Of a stretch of 64,000 nucleotides of DNA, positions 10,854 through 22,900 are shown piece after piece (position 1 is the stretch's first letter; every line of letters begins with the position of its first letter). The stretch comes from Sipunculus nudus. Lineage: Eukaryota; Annelida; Sipuncula; Golfingiida; Sipunculidae. Position numbers and translations under genes: made by a program. The DNA lies in the NCBI GenBank assembly GCA_026874595.1, contig CM049308.1, forward strand, positions 44,149,327 through 44,213,326, written 5' to 3'. A model generated the notes under the pieces. It made no database searches and was not told the DNA's origin. It saw only the letters and a list, made by a program, of their open reading frames with translations.

Positions 10854-11068
10854 TTCTTCAGTGCAGAGCATGTTATCTTGTACTCCTCATATGCCTCTGC
10901 CTGTGTCACAGTGGTCCTCTGGAGTAACAGGGAGAACTTGTTCAGGCACAATACCACAACTTGCATGAACAGCAAGAAATGCATCATGTCCCTTGAGTGA
11001 AGGCTCTTCTTGGAGTTGGCAGCCTTGGCCTTGGCGTCCTTGTTGGCAGAGGTATCAAGGTGGGATAG
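10854..11068 (-). CDS. ZNF862-like gene, internal exon
   Basis: This 215-bp exon encodes a helical segment with SRDMMHFLLFMQVVVLCLNK and an AEAYEEYKITCSAL stretch, as in the hAT insertion domain. The acceptor is TTAATTTTTAG and the donor GAAGAA/GTATTA. A stop follows directly in the intron if unspliced. It starts in phase 0, matching the end of the 18.63 kb exon. The long intron upstream (11.07-18.63 kb) is occupied mainly by an HeA copy with HeD inside. Confidence 0.75.
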
Positions 11069-11155
11069 CTAAAAATTAAGAGCCAGATCCAGTCAATTTC
11101 TTCTGCCGCTGCCATTTGTTGTATATTTAATTTCATTATTACATGTGGTATAATT
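11069..11155 (-). other. Intron sequence before the HeA insertion
   Basis: Short unique intron DNA between the splice acceptor of the 10854-11068 exon and the HeA head at 11156. Confidence 0.55.
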
Positions 11156-13766
11156 AGCGAACCTGTGAGCTTATGCGATGGTGTGGCATCGTCCGGCGTC
11201 CGGCGTCTGTATGTTAACCCATACTATCTTGAAAACGGCAAGAGGTAGCATCACGAAATTTTATGCAAAATATTAGTCATCTAAAAAACTATATCGGATT
11301 TTGCTTTCTTTTCGGCTAACTGCATTTTCTTAGATTTTATAGGGAAAAAGCTAAAAAAGCATTAAAAATCTTCTTATCCAAAACTGTTCAGCCAAATTGT
11401 CCAATATTTCACAGAAATGATTCCCGGAATAATCTTTCTCAAGTTTGTTCGAATGGTTTAAGTTCGGTGATTTTTGGCTGAGTTACAGGAAGTTGAACTT
11501 AGTCATCTGTCCATAAAAGCATACTAAAATTACAATCTCAGAAAAGGCTGGAGCTATCATCACCAAATTTTATGCCAATGTTGTTCACATGAGACATATC
11601 TGAAATTGAGGTATTGGTGGTGCCACCTGCATCGACCTTTTTTGTACGGGGGTCATGGGTGCCCGTATCATACTGACGGCTACAAAAAACTTCTTCTCTG
11701 AAACCATATGGCCAAATAGTTTAATATCGCACAGAAATGATCCTAGGGTAGTGCTTTCTGAAATTTTTTGAAATGGTCTCAGTTCAGTGACTTTTGGCTG
11801 AGTTATGGGAAGCTGAATTTAGTCATATGCTGTAACAGCCCATTTTAGCTCAGTGTCTACAAAGATCTTTTCCTCAAAAACCACTGGGCCAAATTCTTAA
11901 ATCTCACACATTAAATATCCTTAGATGTTGATAATTCAAGTTTGTTCAAATGGTTTTGGTTCAGTGATTTTTGGCTGAGTTATGGGAAGCTTAACTTAGC
12001 CATTTTGCTGTATTTTCCCATATGAGTTATAAACCTGTAAATTTTTTTTTGACTGACCCTACTGAGGCCAATGTGTTTAATATTTTACAAGAATAATCCC
12101 CTGAATAATTCTTATAATAATTGTCTTTTATGGTTCCAAAGAATGAATTTTGGCTGAATTATAAAGGTTCAATTGAGTCATTTTACCATATATGTTAGCT
12201 GTGTGAAGCAGATACACAGATACATCGAGATACATCTAGACTGGCACCAGTTTATCAGCATTTATTACATCATACCTCTAGACATTTAGATTTCAGGTTA
12301 TCTATGGTTAATATTGACAAGAATGTTTTTTAAAAGCTTTTAAAAAATGAAGATTTATGATTTTTAGATATTCCTCATGCCAGGCAATGTTTACAATCAC
12401 AGCTATACAGCTCTCTGTGGGTATATAAAGATGGCTGAACATGGATTATAAATAATTGGTATCCATAGTCAAATTAATTCAAGATTTTGCCATCAGTGAG
12501 ATATATCTGTATTACAATTTTGCATTCAATATGCATCTGTATTAATTTTTAGTGAACCTGTGAACTAATGCGATGGTGTGGCGGCATTTGTCTTCTGTAT
12601 GTTTACCCATACTATTTTGAAAATGATTGGAGCTAGCATCATGAAATTTAATGCAAAAAAATTAGCCATCTGAAAATTTTCTTAAATTTTATAGAGAAAA
12701 AGCTAAAAAAAACATTTAAAATCTTCTCCTCCGAAACACTTAAGCCAAATTGCTCAATATTTCACAGAAATAATCTTTTATACCATCTCCCTCAATTTTG
12801 TTCAGGAAGTTGAACTTAGTCATCTGTCCAAAAAAGCATACTAAAATGACAGTCTCAGAAACAGCCAGAGCTATCATCACCAAATTTTTGACTCACATGA
12901 GTCATATATGAAATTCAGGTATTGGTGGTGCCACCTGAATTGACCTATTTTTGTACGGGGGTCATTGGTCATCTGTACATTAATCCATAATTTCTCAGGA
13001 ATAGCAGGAGCTACCATTTCCAGATTTTATGCAATAATCTGTCACATATCAAATTTTGTGGGATTCAGCTTATTTTTTTGCTATCTGCATTTAGTTAGAT
13101 TTTATAAGGAAAAAGCTGACAATATTAAGTCGTCTTCTTGTAGACGGTTTAGCCAAATTGTTAAATATTTTACATAAATGATCCCAGAGGCAAGCCCTCT
13201 TAAGTTTGTTCAAATGGTTTGCATTTGATGAATTTTAGTGGAGTTACACAAATTTGAACAGTCATTCGGCCAAGTAAGCATACTGACATAGTACTCTCAG
13301 AAATGACAGAAGCTAGCATTACCAGGTATTGTGCAAATGTTGGTCACATGACTCGTATTTGAAGTTGTAGATTTAGTGGTGCCACCTACATTGACCTGTT
13401 TTTTATGGGCAAAAAACCTCATAATTTAAGCTTCTTTCAGCTTAATGATGAAACTGTCAGGTTGAATTGTTCAATTTTTGAAAAGAATTATCCTAGGACA
13501 TGGTTGTTTCAATCATATCAGAATATACTGAGTTTGTTGATTTTTAATTGAGTGGTGAAAAGGTTAAGTTGGTCTTATGGCCATTATTATGTCTTTTTCA
13601 AACTGAGGACTGCAATAGTGTTCTTCTACAAAATTATTATTTCAGTTATATCTTCTGTAACATTGCACAAAAATTATTCTTAGGTGGCCTTTGTTCAAGT
13701 TTACTAGAATGATTTTTGGCAGAACTATTGGACCTTTAACAATGAAAGTACTGCATCTTTTATTAT

Positions 13767-16700
13767 TGTATCCCCAGACAAAGTCTGGGGATACTATGTT
13801 TTCATACCGGTCCTGCCGCCGCCGCCGCTGCCGCATAAAAATCTTGTTGGCGCGATAACCCAAAAAAAATTTCACGGAACTTTACCAAACTTGGTATATG
13901 TATAGATATGGGTAAGAGGATGACACCTATTTAAAATGAGGTCATGACCTTTACTAGGAGAGTGTCCTTGACCTTGAATAGGTCCAGTTTTGGGGAAAAT
14001 CACACAAATTCTTTAATATCTCAAGAAATCTTTCATGGATTTATCCCCAAAATCAAGTTGATGGAAGATCATGGATAGGGTTATCATGTTCCAGAAAATG
14101 GTGGCGCCACCTATTATTCTTTACTTGTTTTCATGCCGTTTAATACCCCCAAATTGCCACCTTACAGTACTGTGAGCATTATAAGTCAAAAACTAATGGA
14201 CAGATTTCTTTTATATTATGCATATACATAGGTATGGGTTATGGGATGATGTTTATTTAAATTGGGGTCATGACCTTTCCTATGATAGTGGCCTTGACCT
14301 TGAATATTGCCATATATGGTGAAAATCACACACCTCTTATGATATCTCCAGTGTTGATAGCCATATGGATTTCAAACATGACTTATGTATGGCCCACCAC
14401 TAAAGTAAGAACCCTATAGGTTCTAGGGTCATGAGGTCAAAGGTCAAGGTCACTGGACTGGCATTTAAAAGATACTGTGGATGCATTTTAAGCCAAACTT
14501 TCATCCCAGGTCTTCCATCTTGAATATATAGCTCACTTGCCAATAGTGGATGATCCATATAAATTTTGAGGTCACAAGGTCAAAGGTCAAGGCCACAGGA
14601 GCTGTCTGTCCAAAAATTACTTTCTGGATGATAATTCCTGCTTTTATTGATGTATTGATTTCAGATTTGACTTATATATGTCCCATTGAAAAAGCAAAAC
14701 TCCAATTGATTTTGGGGTCATGAGGTCAAAGGTCAAGGTCACAGGACACATCTTTAAAAAGATTGTGGAGGCATTTTCAGCCAAACATTTCATCTCAGAC
14801 CTTTCATCTTGCACATATAAGTCATCTGCCAATAGAGGAAGACCCCTATCAGTTTTGAGGTCACAAGGTCAAAGGTGAAGGTCACAGGAGCCATATGTCC
14901 AAAAATTAGTTTCTGGATGATAATTCCTGCTTTTATTGATGTATGGATTTCAAACTTGACTTGTATATGTCCCATTGGAAAAGCAAGACCCAAATTGATT
15001 TTGGGGTCATGAGGTCAAAGGTCAAGGTCACAGGACACATCTTTAAAAAGATGTGGATGCATTTTAAGCCAAACTTTCATCCCAGGTCTTCCATCTTGAA
15101 TATATAGCTCACTTGCCAATAGTGGATAATCCATATAAATTTTGGGGTCACAAGGTCAAAGGTCAAGGCCACAGGAGCTATCTGTCCAAAAATTAGTTTC
15201 TGGATGATAATTCCTGCTTTTATTGATGTATGGTTTTCAAACTTGACTTGTATATGTCCCATTGGAAAAGCAAGACCAAAATTGATTTTGGGGTCATGAG
15301 GTCAAAGGTCAAGGTCACAGGAAACCTCTTTAAAAAGGTTGTGGATGCAATTTCAGCCAAATAATTCATCTCAGATCTTTCATCTTGCACATATAGTTCA
15401 CCTGCTAAGAGTGGAAGACCCCTATCAATTCTGAGGTCACAAGGTCAAAGGTGATGGTCACAGGAGCTATCTGTCCAAAAATTAGTTTCTGGATGATAAT
15501 TCCTTCTTTTATTGATGTATGGATTTCAAACTTGACTTATATCTGTCCCATTGAAAAAGCAAGACCTGAATTGATTTTGGGGTCATGAGGTCAAAGGTCA
15601 GGGTCACAGGACACATCTTTAAAAAGATGTGGATGCATTTTCAGCCACACATTTCATCTCAGATCTTTCATCTTGCACATATAGCTCACCTGCCAAGAGA
15701 GGAAGAACCCTATCAATTTTGAGGTCACAAGGTCAAAGGTGAAGGTCACAGGAGCCATCTGTCCAAAAATTAGTTTCTGGATGATAATTCCTTCTTTTAT
15801 TGATGTATGGATTTCAAACTTGACTTGTATTTGACCCATTGGAAAAGCAAGACCCAAATTGATTTTGGGGTCATGAGGTCAAAGGTCACGGTCACAGGAA
15901 ACCTCTTTAAAAAGGTCACAGGAGCCATCTGTCCAAAAATTAGTTTCTGGACAAATCCTGCTTTTATTGATGCATGGATTTCAAACTTGACTTGTATCTG
16001 TCCCATTGAAAAAGCAAGACCTGAATTGATTTTGGGGTCATGAGGTCAAAGGTCAGGGTCACAGGACACATCTTTAAAAAGATGTGGATGCATTTTCAGC
16101 CACACATTTCATCTCAGATCTTTCATCTTGCACATATAGCTCACCTGCCAAGAGAGGAAGAACCCTATCAATTTTGAGGTCACAAGGTCAAAGGTGAAGG
16201 TCACAGGAGCCATCTGTCCAAAAATTAGTTTCTGGATGATAATTCCTGCTTTTATTGATGTATGGATTTCAAACTTGACTTGTATTTGACCCATTGGAAA
16301 AGCAAGACCCGAATTGATTTTGGGGTCATGAGGTCAAAGGTCACGGTCACAGGAAACCTCTTTAAAAAGGTTGTTGATGCAATTTCAGCCAAATAATTCA
16401 TCTCAGATCTTTCATCTTTCACATATAGTTCACCTGCTAAGAGTGGAAGACCCCTATCAATTTTGAGGTCACAAGGTCAAAGGTGAAGGTCACAGGAGCC
16501 ATCTGTCCAAAAATTAGTTTCTGGATGATAATTCCTGCTTTTATTGATGTATGGATTTCAAACTTGACTTGTATTTGACCCATAGGAAAAGCAAGACCTG
16601 AATTGATTTTGGGGTCATGAGGTCAAAGGTCAAGGTCACAGGATACATCTTTATAAAGATTGTGGATGCATTTTCAGCCAAACAATTCATTTCAGATCTT

Positions 16701-17411
16701 TCATCTTGCACATATAGTTCACCTGCAAAGAGTGAAAAACCCCTATCAATTTTGAGGTCACAAGGTCAAAGCTGAAGGTCACAGGAGCCATCTGTCCAAA
16801 AATTAGTTTCTGGATGATAATTCCTGCTTTTATTGATGTATGGTTTTCAAACTTGACTTGTATATGTCCCATTGGAAAAGCAAGACCAAAATTGATTTTG
16901 GGGTAATGACGTCAAAGGTCAAGATCACAGGACACATCTTTAAAATGATGTGGATGCATTTTCATCCAAACATTTCATCTCAGATCTTCCATCTTGCACA
17001 TATAGTTCTCCTGCCAAGAGAGGAAGAAAACTATCAATTTAAGGTCACAAGGTCAAAGGTGAAGGTCACAGGAGCCACCTGTAAAAAAAAATTAGTTTCT
17101 GGATGATCATTCCTGCTTTATTGATGTATAGATTTCAAACTTGACTTGCATATGTCCCATTGGAAAAGCAAGACCCAAATTGATTTTGGGGTCATGAGGT
17201 CAAAGATCAAGGTCACAGAACACATCTTTAAAAAGATCAAGGTCACAGTACCAACATCTTCAACAAGATTGTGGATTGTTAGATGGAAGAAACAATAAAT
17301 ATGCCAAGTGTCAGTATATGCTGCTAAAAATGGGGGTCTGTTCTTAAAGGGTAGAGGGGCCTACTATGTCTGGGGATACTCTGGCACCTGCGGTGCCAAG
17401 AAATGTCTAGT
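13767..17411 (+). mobile_element. HeD element, precise ends known from an empty site
   Basis: The 5' end is a perfect hairpin, GTATCCCCAGAC-AAA-GTCTGGGGATAC (13768-13794), followed by a CCGCCG tract. The 3' end has the inverse motif TGTCTGGGGATAC (17367-17379), then the stem-loop TGGCACC-TGC-GGTGCCA (17382-17398), then GTCTAG and TT. The HeA host sequence on both sides (CTTTTATTAT / TCTAGATA) is uninterrupted at 60020-60036. The insert lies at a TT with at most a TT duplication. Most of the body is a 288-bp tandem array. No protein is encoded. Confidence 0.92.
14380..17265 (+). repeat. 288-bp tandem array with DR1-type AGGTCA motifs
   Basis: About ten units are present, marked by ATTGATTTTGGGGTCATGAGG near 14.71, 14.99, 15.28, 15.57, 15.86, 16.03, 16.31, 16.60, 16.89 and 17.18 kb. 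Spacing is 284-291 bp except for one 167-bp truncated unit. Most units carry AGGTCAAAGGTCAAGGTCA or a close variant, that is a perfect direct repeat with one spacer (DR1) plus an extended half-site. A second weaker cluster follows. Because 288 is a multiple of 3, several minus-strand frames stay open, which explains the repeated ~61-69 residue ORFs. They are not genes. Confidence 0.92.
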
Positions 17412-18516
17412 TCTAGATATTTTGATAAAAAGTTTATGAATATGTCGGCTTGAAAAAAGAAATTTTAACCAAAGTCTTTCAGTATGTGTAAACAGATATA
17501 CCAACAGGCAAAGATTGAATCTGTATCTTAAAAAAGGTTGAGAAACTGCCAACTGTTTCATATTTGGGAACAGATCAAGAGTTCATTCAGTGCAGCCAGA
17601 TATAGGTCAATAGTTCAACCAGTGCAGCCAAGCACATGGCATGTGATCACCTCATGGGTGACATGTGAACACCTCATGATCACCATGTGATCACTTCATG
17701 GGTGTCAAGCCCCTCAGGGCAGGGCCCCTGCATGAGCTTATGCAATGGTGTGGCTACTATTTCAGATTTGGCAACAGGCTAGAGGTCAGTCTCGATCTAT
17801 TTATAGCTTTGGCAGACTGCCAACTGTATCAGATTAGGTAACAGGTCAAGAGTTCACTCAGTGCAGCCAGGTATGGGTCAGGAGTTTACTCAGTGCAGTC
17901 GCTGCATTCTATTTATAGCTTTGGTAGACTGCCAACTGTGTCAGATTATGCAACAGGTCAAGAGTTCACTCAGTGCAGCCAGGTACAGGTCAAAAGTTCA
18001 CTCAGTCTAGCCAGGTGCAGGTCATGAGTTCACTCAGTGCAGTAGTCTGAGCAAGCAATTTGTCACAGTTCACTCGGGGCAACAGCCTTTATCACCTAAG
18101 CCTGGTCAGCCCCATGCATCAGACTCAAGGTAAGTTTGATATATTGGCCTAATATTTTGACCTGTCTATGTGTCTTTGATGGCTTTCTCGCTCACAAGAC
18201 AGGTGTCGCCACCTAACATGACTTTTGCACACGTTTTTCTCAGGAGGGGTTTGATATATCAGTCTGAAATTGGGCGTATGTATATATCTCTGATAGCTTC
18301 GTTGTATACAAGACTGGTGATGCCAGCTACAATCTTTTTAGTGTTGTGTGCACCTATGCCAGAATTTCAGCAGTGATGTTTGTGTAATTGTTTCTTATTC
18401 AAAATGTTTAGTACTTGCATAGTTCATATACATGAAAAGTAATGGTCCAGCATTGAAGCATTATACCTGGTGTATTTCCCAATGCACAGGTTCGCATTAG
18501 GCCTGTAGGCCTTGTT

Positions 18517-18628
18517 TGTGAAAATTCAGTCAGCTTGTATCACATATCTCTCATTTAAATGACAGCTATTTTGCTTTCTAATTAAAGTAATTGGTAGTTA
18601 ACTTTAAACATGAAATTGAACAGATTAC
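18517..18628 (-). other. Intron sequence after the HeA insertion
   Basis: Unique AT-rich DNA between the HeA tail and the donor of the 18629-18938 exon. Nothing else is recognised. Confidence 0.5.
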
Positions 18629-18938
18629 TTGTTTGAAGTGCTTCATATAAAAGCTGGGTAGCCCCTTGTTAAATTCTCAGTGTCCCAGCCATCTGGTTCC
18701 TCCAACCCTGGTTGGCATCACACGTTGCTGGTTTTGTTTTGAAGGCTTCCTCCAAGTTGCTGCGATTCAGTGCACTGTTGTGGTAAAACAGGTAAATTCC
18801 AAGCAGCAATGAGTCCATCCTTTTAAAGATTGGCACAGTCTTGAGTACATCTTTGTACGCCAGTTCAAGCGTATTAGCCATGCTGTGAACAGACTGCAGC
18901 TGTGGCTGATGCTCCCGTAACCTCACAGATACTTCTAT
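18629..18938 (-). pseudogene. ZNF862-like gene, middle exon with indels
   Basis: It encodes VSVRLREHQPQLQSVHSMAN followed by a helical block with FKRMDSLLLGIYLFYHNSAL and RSNLEEAF, then a TRVGGTRWLGH-type segment in a shifted frame. Members of this family usually have Cys-x2-H in HC-AHRLEL; here the Cys is Ser. Frame breaks lie near 18730 (AAAC run), 18676 (T run) and 18650 (ATAT). The donor CAAACAA/GTAATC at 18628 is in phase with the exon at 11068. The 5' edge is cut by the HeB composite, whose removal gives an in-frame join to the exon at 33238. Confidence 0.75.
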
Positions 18939-18941
18939 TTT

Positions 18942-19302
18942 AAGCTCAGCTGACTGTAAGTCATCTGAGCTATAGCGATCACCCTTTGTCCGTCTTCTGT
19001 CTGGCCGACTGGCCGTCTGTCCGTTAACAGGACACAAATCGTAACTGCTAGACCTGGAAACTTCTTACTTCATATCCAAGGAGGTCCATGAAAATTCTCC
19101 TTGTAAACCTGGAATTAGATCTCTGTTACCCATATTATTTGAGCTATGGGGCTCCAAAATACCCCCCAGAATAATGGAAAATTTGATACAAAAGCTCAAG
19201 TATCTGAACAACTAATGTATTGATCACCATGATTCTTTGCATAGATATTGGTCATGGAGTGTTTCATCAGTATCTGCAGACTGGTGGTGCTACCTGATTT
19301 TT
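18942..19302 (+). mobile_element. HeB left segment
   Basis: HeB head, GTCCGTC tract and the first module (TTACCCATATTATTTGAGC, ending GGTGGTGCTACC), broken at 19302 by the HeA head in a T run. Confidence 0.8.
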
Positions 19303-21916
19303 AGCGAACCTGTGAGCTTATGGGATGGTGCGGGGTCATGCGGCATCGTGGTGCGTCATCTGTACGTTAACCATAGCTATCTCAAAAACGGCAGGAGCTA
19401 GCATCACCAAATTTTTTGCAAATAATCAGTCATCCAAATAACTATATCGGATTTTGTTTATTTTTCTTCTAACTGCATTTTCTTAGATTTTATAGGGAAA
19501 AAGCTAAACTAGACGACCAGAGGTCGAACGCTTGCCGGAAGTTGAAATGACAGACAGATGGACAGACAGAACATATTGTGGGTTTTCTATTATTTGAATG
19601 ACCCTCAGCGTTTGCTGAGAAGTTGTGGCCTGTAAAATGACATATCAGACAAAACAACGAGGAAGCAGACAAAGCTGACCACAAAAGACTAACAGACAAT
19701 CATACTGACACATCTGTGATAACAGATTACCAGACAAAAGTGCCGAAGGTAAAGAAGAGCAAAATTAGCGATGGTTTATGTAGATAAGGTTTATAATTTT
19801 GGAGATATGGCCAAAACATGATATGTTGGGGAGGTGAAGGTGCAGCGCCCCCTAGTGGCTAAATGAAAAATCTGTTTTGAGATATTAGTGAAACACATAA
19901 GATGTACCAGTTTTAAAAGGATTCCTGAAAAAAAACTGTGGCCTGTAGAATGCTATATATGAGACGCAAGAACCAGCAAGTAGGCGGATTTGAGGACAAC
20001 TGACAAACAGACAGACACACTGACAAAGTCATACAAGAATGAGACCAGATGACATTACTAGGTCATGGAGAAGACTCAGGGAAAGAAAATAAGCCATAGT
20101 TTCTGTAATTGAGGCTTTGGGTTTTAGAGATATGGTCAATATAATGATATGTGTGTGAGGGTCAGGTGCAGCGCCACCTAGCGGCCATATCCGGAAAATG
20201 AAAAAAAAATTGTGAGAAAATATAACATGCATCAGTTTTCAAATGCTTCTTTAAAAACTGTGGCCTGTAGAATGCTATATGCGAGACGCAAGAATCAGCA
20301 AGCAGCCAAATTTGAGGACAACTGACAAACAGACGGACACACTGACAAAGTGACACAAGATTGAGACCAGATGACATTATCAGTTTATGGAGAAGACTCA
20401 GAGGGAAAAATAAGCTATATTTTATGTAATTGAGCTTTGGGTTTTAGAGATATGGCCAATGTAATGATATGTGTGTGAGGGTCGTATGCAGCGCCCCCTA
20501 GCAGCAATATTCAAAAAATGAAAAAACCATTTCGAGATACTAGTGTAGGACTTATGATATGTCAGTTTCAAAATGATTCCTGCAATAATGTGGCCTTTGG
20601 CGCAAGATGAATGAAATCTCGAAATATCTCTATTCACGAGATATTTTACGAGATACTGTGAGACTTGTAATAAAATCTTGTAGTACTAGTTGAATGCTAC
20701 CTGATGCAAAAAACTAGGTCTCTCTAGCTTTAACACTGACAAAGTTAGAAAAATAAGACCCCTTAATTTCGAATATCATGACTTTTCCCCCAAAATTTAT
20801 AACCATGGTTACGGCAAATTTGAGTCAGCTACACACCAGATGACAGGCCTTGGAATGACAATTAAAATGAGCTATTGTTGAAGTAGATACAACTAATAGT
20901 CACAAAGATATGAAGAAAAAACCGTTTTGAGAAGTTTTGATGACCTTGACCTTGACCTTTCACTTATTTTGACCAAAAACAATAAGGCACCTAGAATTTT
21001 GGTTGTTTATCATCCCTGAAAGTTTCAAGGTGATTGTGGCAAAATTGTGGCCAGGAGAGTGATGACAAACAAACAAATGAGGTTGATACCACCATATTTG
21101 ACCAAGTGATGAAGAAAAGAAAATTTCGAGGTTTTTCGATGACCTTGTCCTTGACCTATATTGACGAAAAACGATAGAGCACCTTGCATTTTATTTTTTC
21201 ATCATCTCTGTAAGTTTCAAGGTGATTGTGGCAAAACTGTGGCTTGTAGTGTCGTAAATGTGAGACAGAACAACAAGGCCGTTGACAAAATTGACAACAA
21301 CAGAGGAACAGACAGACATACTGACAAGGTGACACATGGCCAGCAAAGGTTGAGCACCCTTTGATATGGGGAATGGAAAGACGAACAAAATGAGGTAAGA
21401 ATGAGGTTGATACGACAATTTGTGACAAAGTTTTGAGGAAAATACGGTTTCGAGGTTTTTTGAGGGTCTTGACCTTGACCTTTGACCTATTTTAATAAAA
21501 AACAAAAGACTGCCTAGAATTTTGCTTGTCCATCATCTCTAAAAGTTTCAAGGTTATTGCTGCAAAACTATGGCCTGTAGTGTCGTAAATGTCCGAAAGA
21601 ACAACAAGGCCGTTGACAAAATTGACAACAACCCTGAAACAGACAGACATACTGACAAGGTGACACAAGGCCAACAAAGGATCATCATACCAGGATATGG
21701 GCAATGGAAAGACGAACAAAATGAGGTAAGAATGAGGTTGATACGACAATTTTTAACCAAGTTATGAGGAAAATAAAATTTTGAGGTTTTTTGATGACCT
21801 TGACCTTAACCGTTTACCTTCAATAACCAAAAACAATAGGGCACCTAGAAATTTAATTCTCCATCATCTCTGAAAGTTTCAAGGTGATTGTGGCAAAATT
21901 GTGGCCGGGAGAGTGC

Positions 21917-21922
21917 AGACAG

Positions 21923-21964
<42 letters not shown>

Positions 21965-21993
21965 GGACAGACAGACAGACAGACAAACAGACA
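21917..21993. repeat. ACAG/GACA microsatellite
   Basis: Near-perfect tetranucleotide ACAG repeats with a few ACGG variants. This is the microsatellite core of HeF and the source of spurious CLSV-type frames. Confidence 0.95.
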
Positions 21994-22050
21994 TACGCAA
22001 CTGAGCAATATGCTTGCCGAAATCTTTGATTCCGGCAAGCAACTAGCTGC

Positions 22051-22900
22051 AAAAGTCGCGGTGTTATCAGCAGTTACGTGAAATCATGTTTTTTTCTCGC
22101 TTGACGAGATATAGTACGAGATTTGGCAAGACGAGCAGTTTTATTATGTCAAGACGGCCAAACGTTACGAAATGGCGAAAACTAGATCCGTCTAGCTGTA
22201 AAAGTCGCCGAGTTATAAGCATTTCCGTGTACTCTCGTGTTTTCTCGTTTGACGAGATATGGTGCAGGATTTGGCCAGTCTTGTAGATTTGTCATATCAA
22301 ACTCTCTAAATGTTATGAAATGGCGAAAACTACATCTGTCTAGCTGTAAAAGTTGCCGAGTTATTAGCATTTCTGTGAAATCTCCTTTTTTATCGTTTGA
22401 CGAGATATGGTGCGAGATTTGGCCAGTCTTGCAGGTTTGTCATGTCAAGCCGTCCAAATGTTAATGAATGCAAAAAACTAGACCTGTCTAGCCGTGAAAG
22501 TCGCCGACTTATATGCATTTCTGTGAAATCTCGTTTTTCCACATTTGACCAGATGTAGTGCGACATTTCGCCAAGTATCGCAGTTTTACTATGTCAAGTT
22601 GGCCAAATGTTACCAAATGCCAAAAACTAGACCTGAGTAGCTGTAAAAGTCGCCTAGTTATAAGCATTTCCATGATATCTCGTTTTTTTCTCGCTTGACG
22701 AGATATGGTGCAAGATTTGGCCTGATTTCTTTTCTGGCGTGTCAAGCTGGTCATATGTTATGAAATGCCGAAAACTAGACCTGTGTAGCTGTAAAAGTCT
22801 CCGAGTTATAAGCATTTCCGTGAAATCTCGGTTTTTCTCGTTTGACGATAAACCGAGCGAAATTTGACGAGACTTGCAATTGAATGACTTATAACCAAGG
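22051..22900. repeat. 149-bp tandem array in HeF
   Basis: About six units are marked by AAAAGTCGC or variants at 22051, 22200, 22348, 22496, 22645 and 22793 (steps 148-149). Each unit holds an inverted TCTCG...CGAGA motif around a TTTGA core, and the phrase AAAACTAGACCTGTCTAGC. No coding sequence. Confidence 0.9.

Larger units (their letters stand above)
11156..18516 (+). mobile_element. HeA element interrupted by HeD
   Basis: The head AGCGAACCTGTGAGC is at 11156 and the tail CACAGGTTCGC/AGGCCT-GT-AGGCCT/TTGTT at 18485-18516, flanked by unique gene-intron DNA on both sides. Without the HeD insert it is about 3.7 kb and closely follows the copy at 57439-61133, including a degenerate second head (AGTGAACCTGTGAAC at 12551). 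It contains modules ending in GGTGGTGCCACC, a GTTCACTCAGTGCAGCCAGG module series, and GTGATCACCTCATGGG repeats at about 17.64-17.70 kb. It sits in an intron of the ZNF862-like gene. Confidence 0.88.

Noticed and set aside
14644-17106. Series of similar 61-69 residue minus-strand ORFs and matching plus-strand ORFs
   Set aside because: They are translations of the 288-bp tandem array, whose period is a multiple of three. There is no start context, domain or codon signal.
14380-17265. CRISPR-like array
   Set aside because: Whole 288-bp units repeat with no unique spacers, and the genome is eukaryotic.
17640-17720. GTGATCACCTCATGGG repeats as an operator array
   Set aside because: The same motif cluster occurs in the HeA copies at 29.8, 30.7, 52.0 and 60.3 kb, so it is part of the element rather than local regulation.
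21853-22081. Cys/Leu/Ser/Val-rich and Gln/Thr/Asp-rich ORFs
   Set aside because: Pure products of the ACAG microsatellite.
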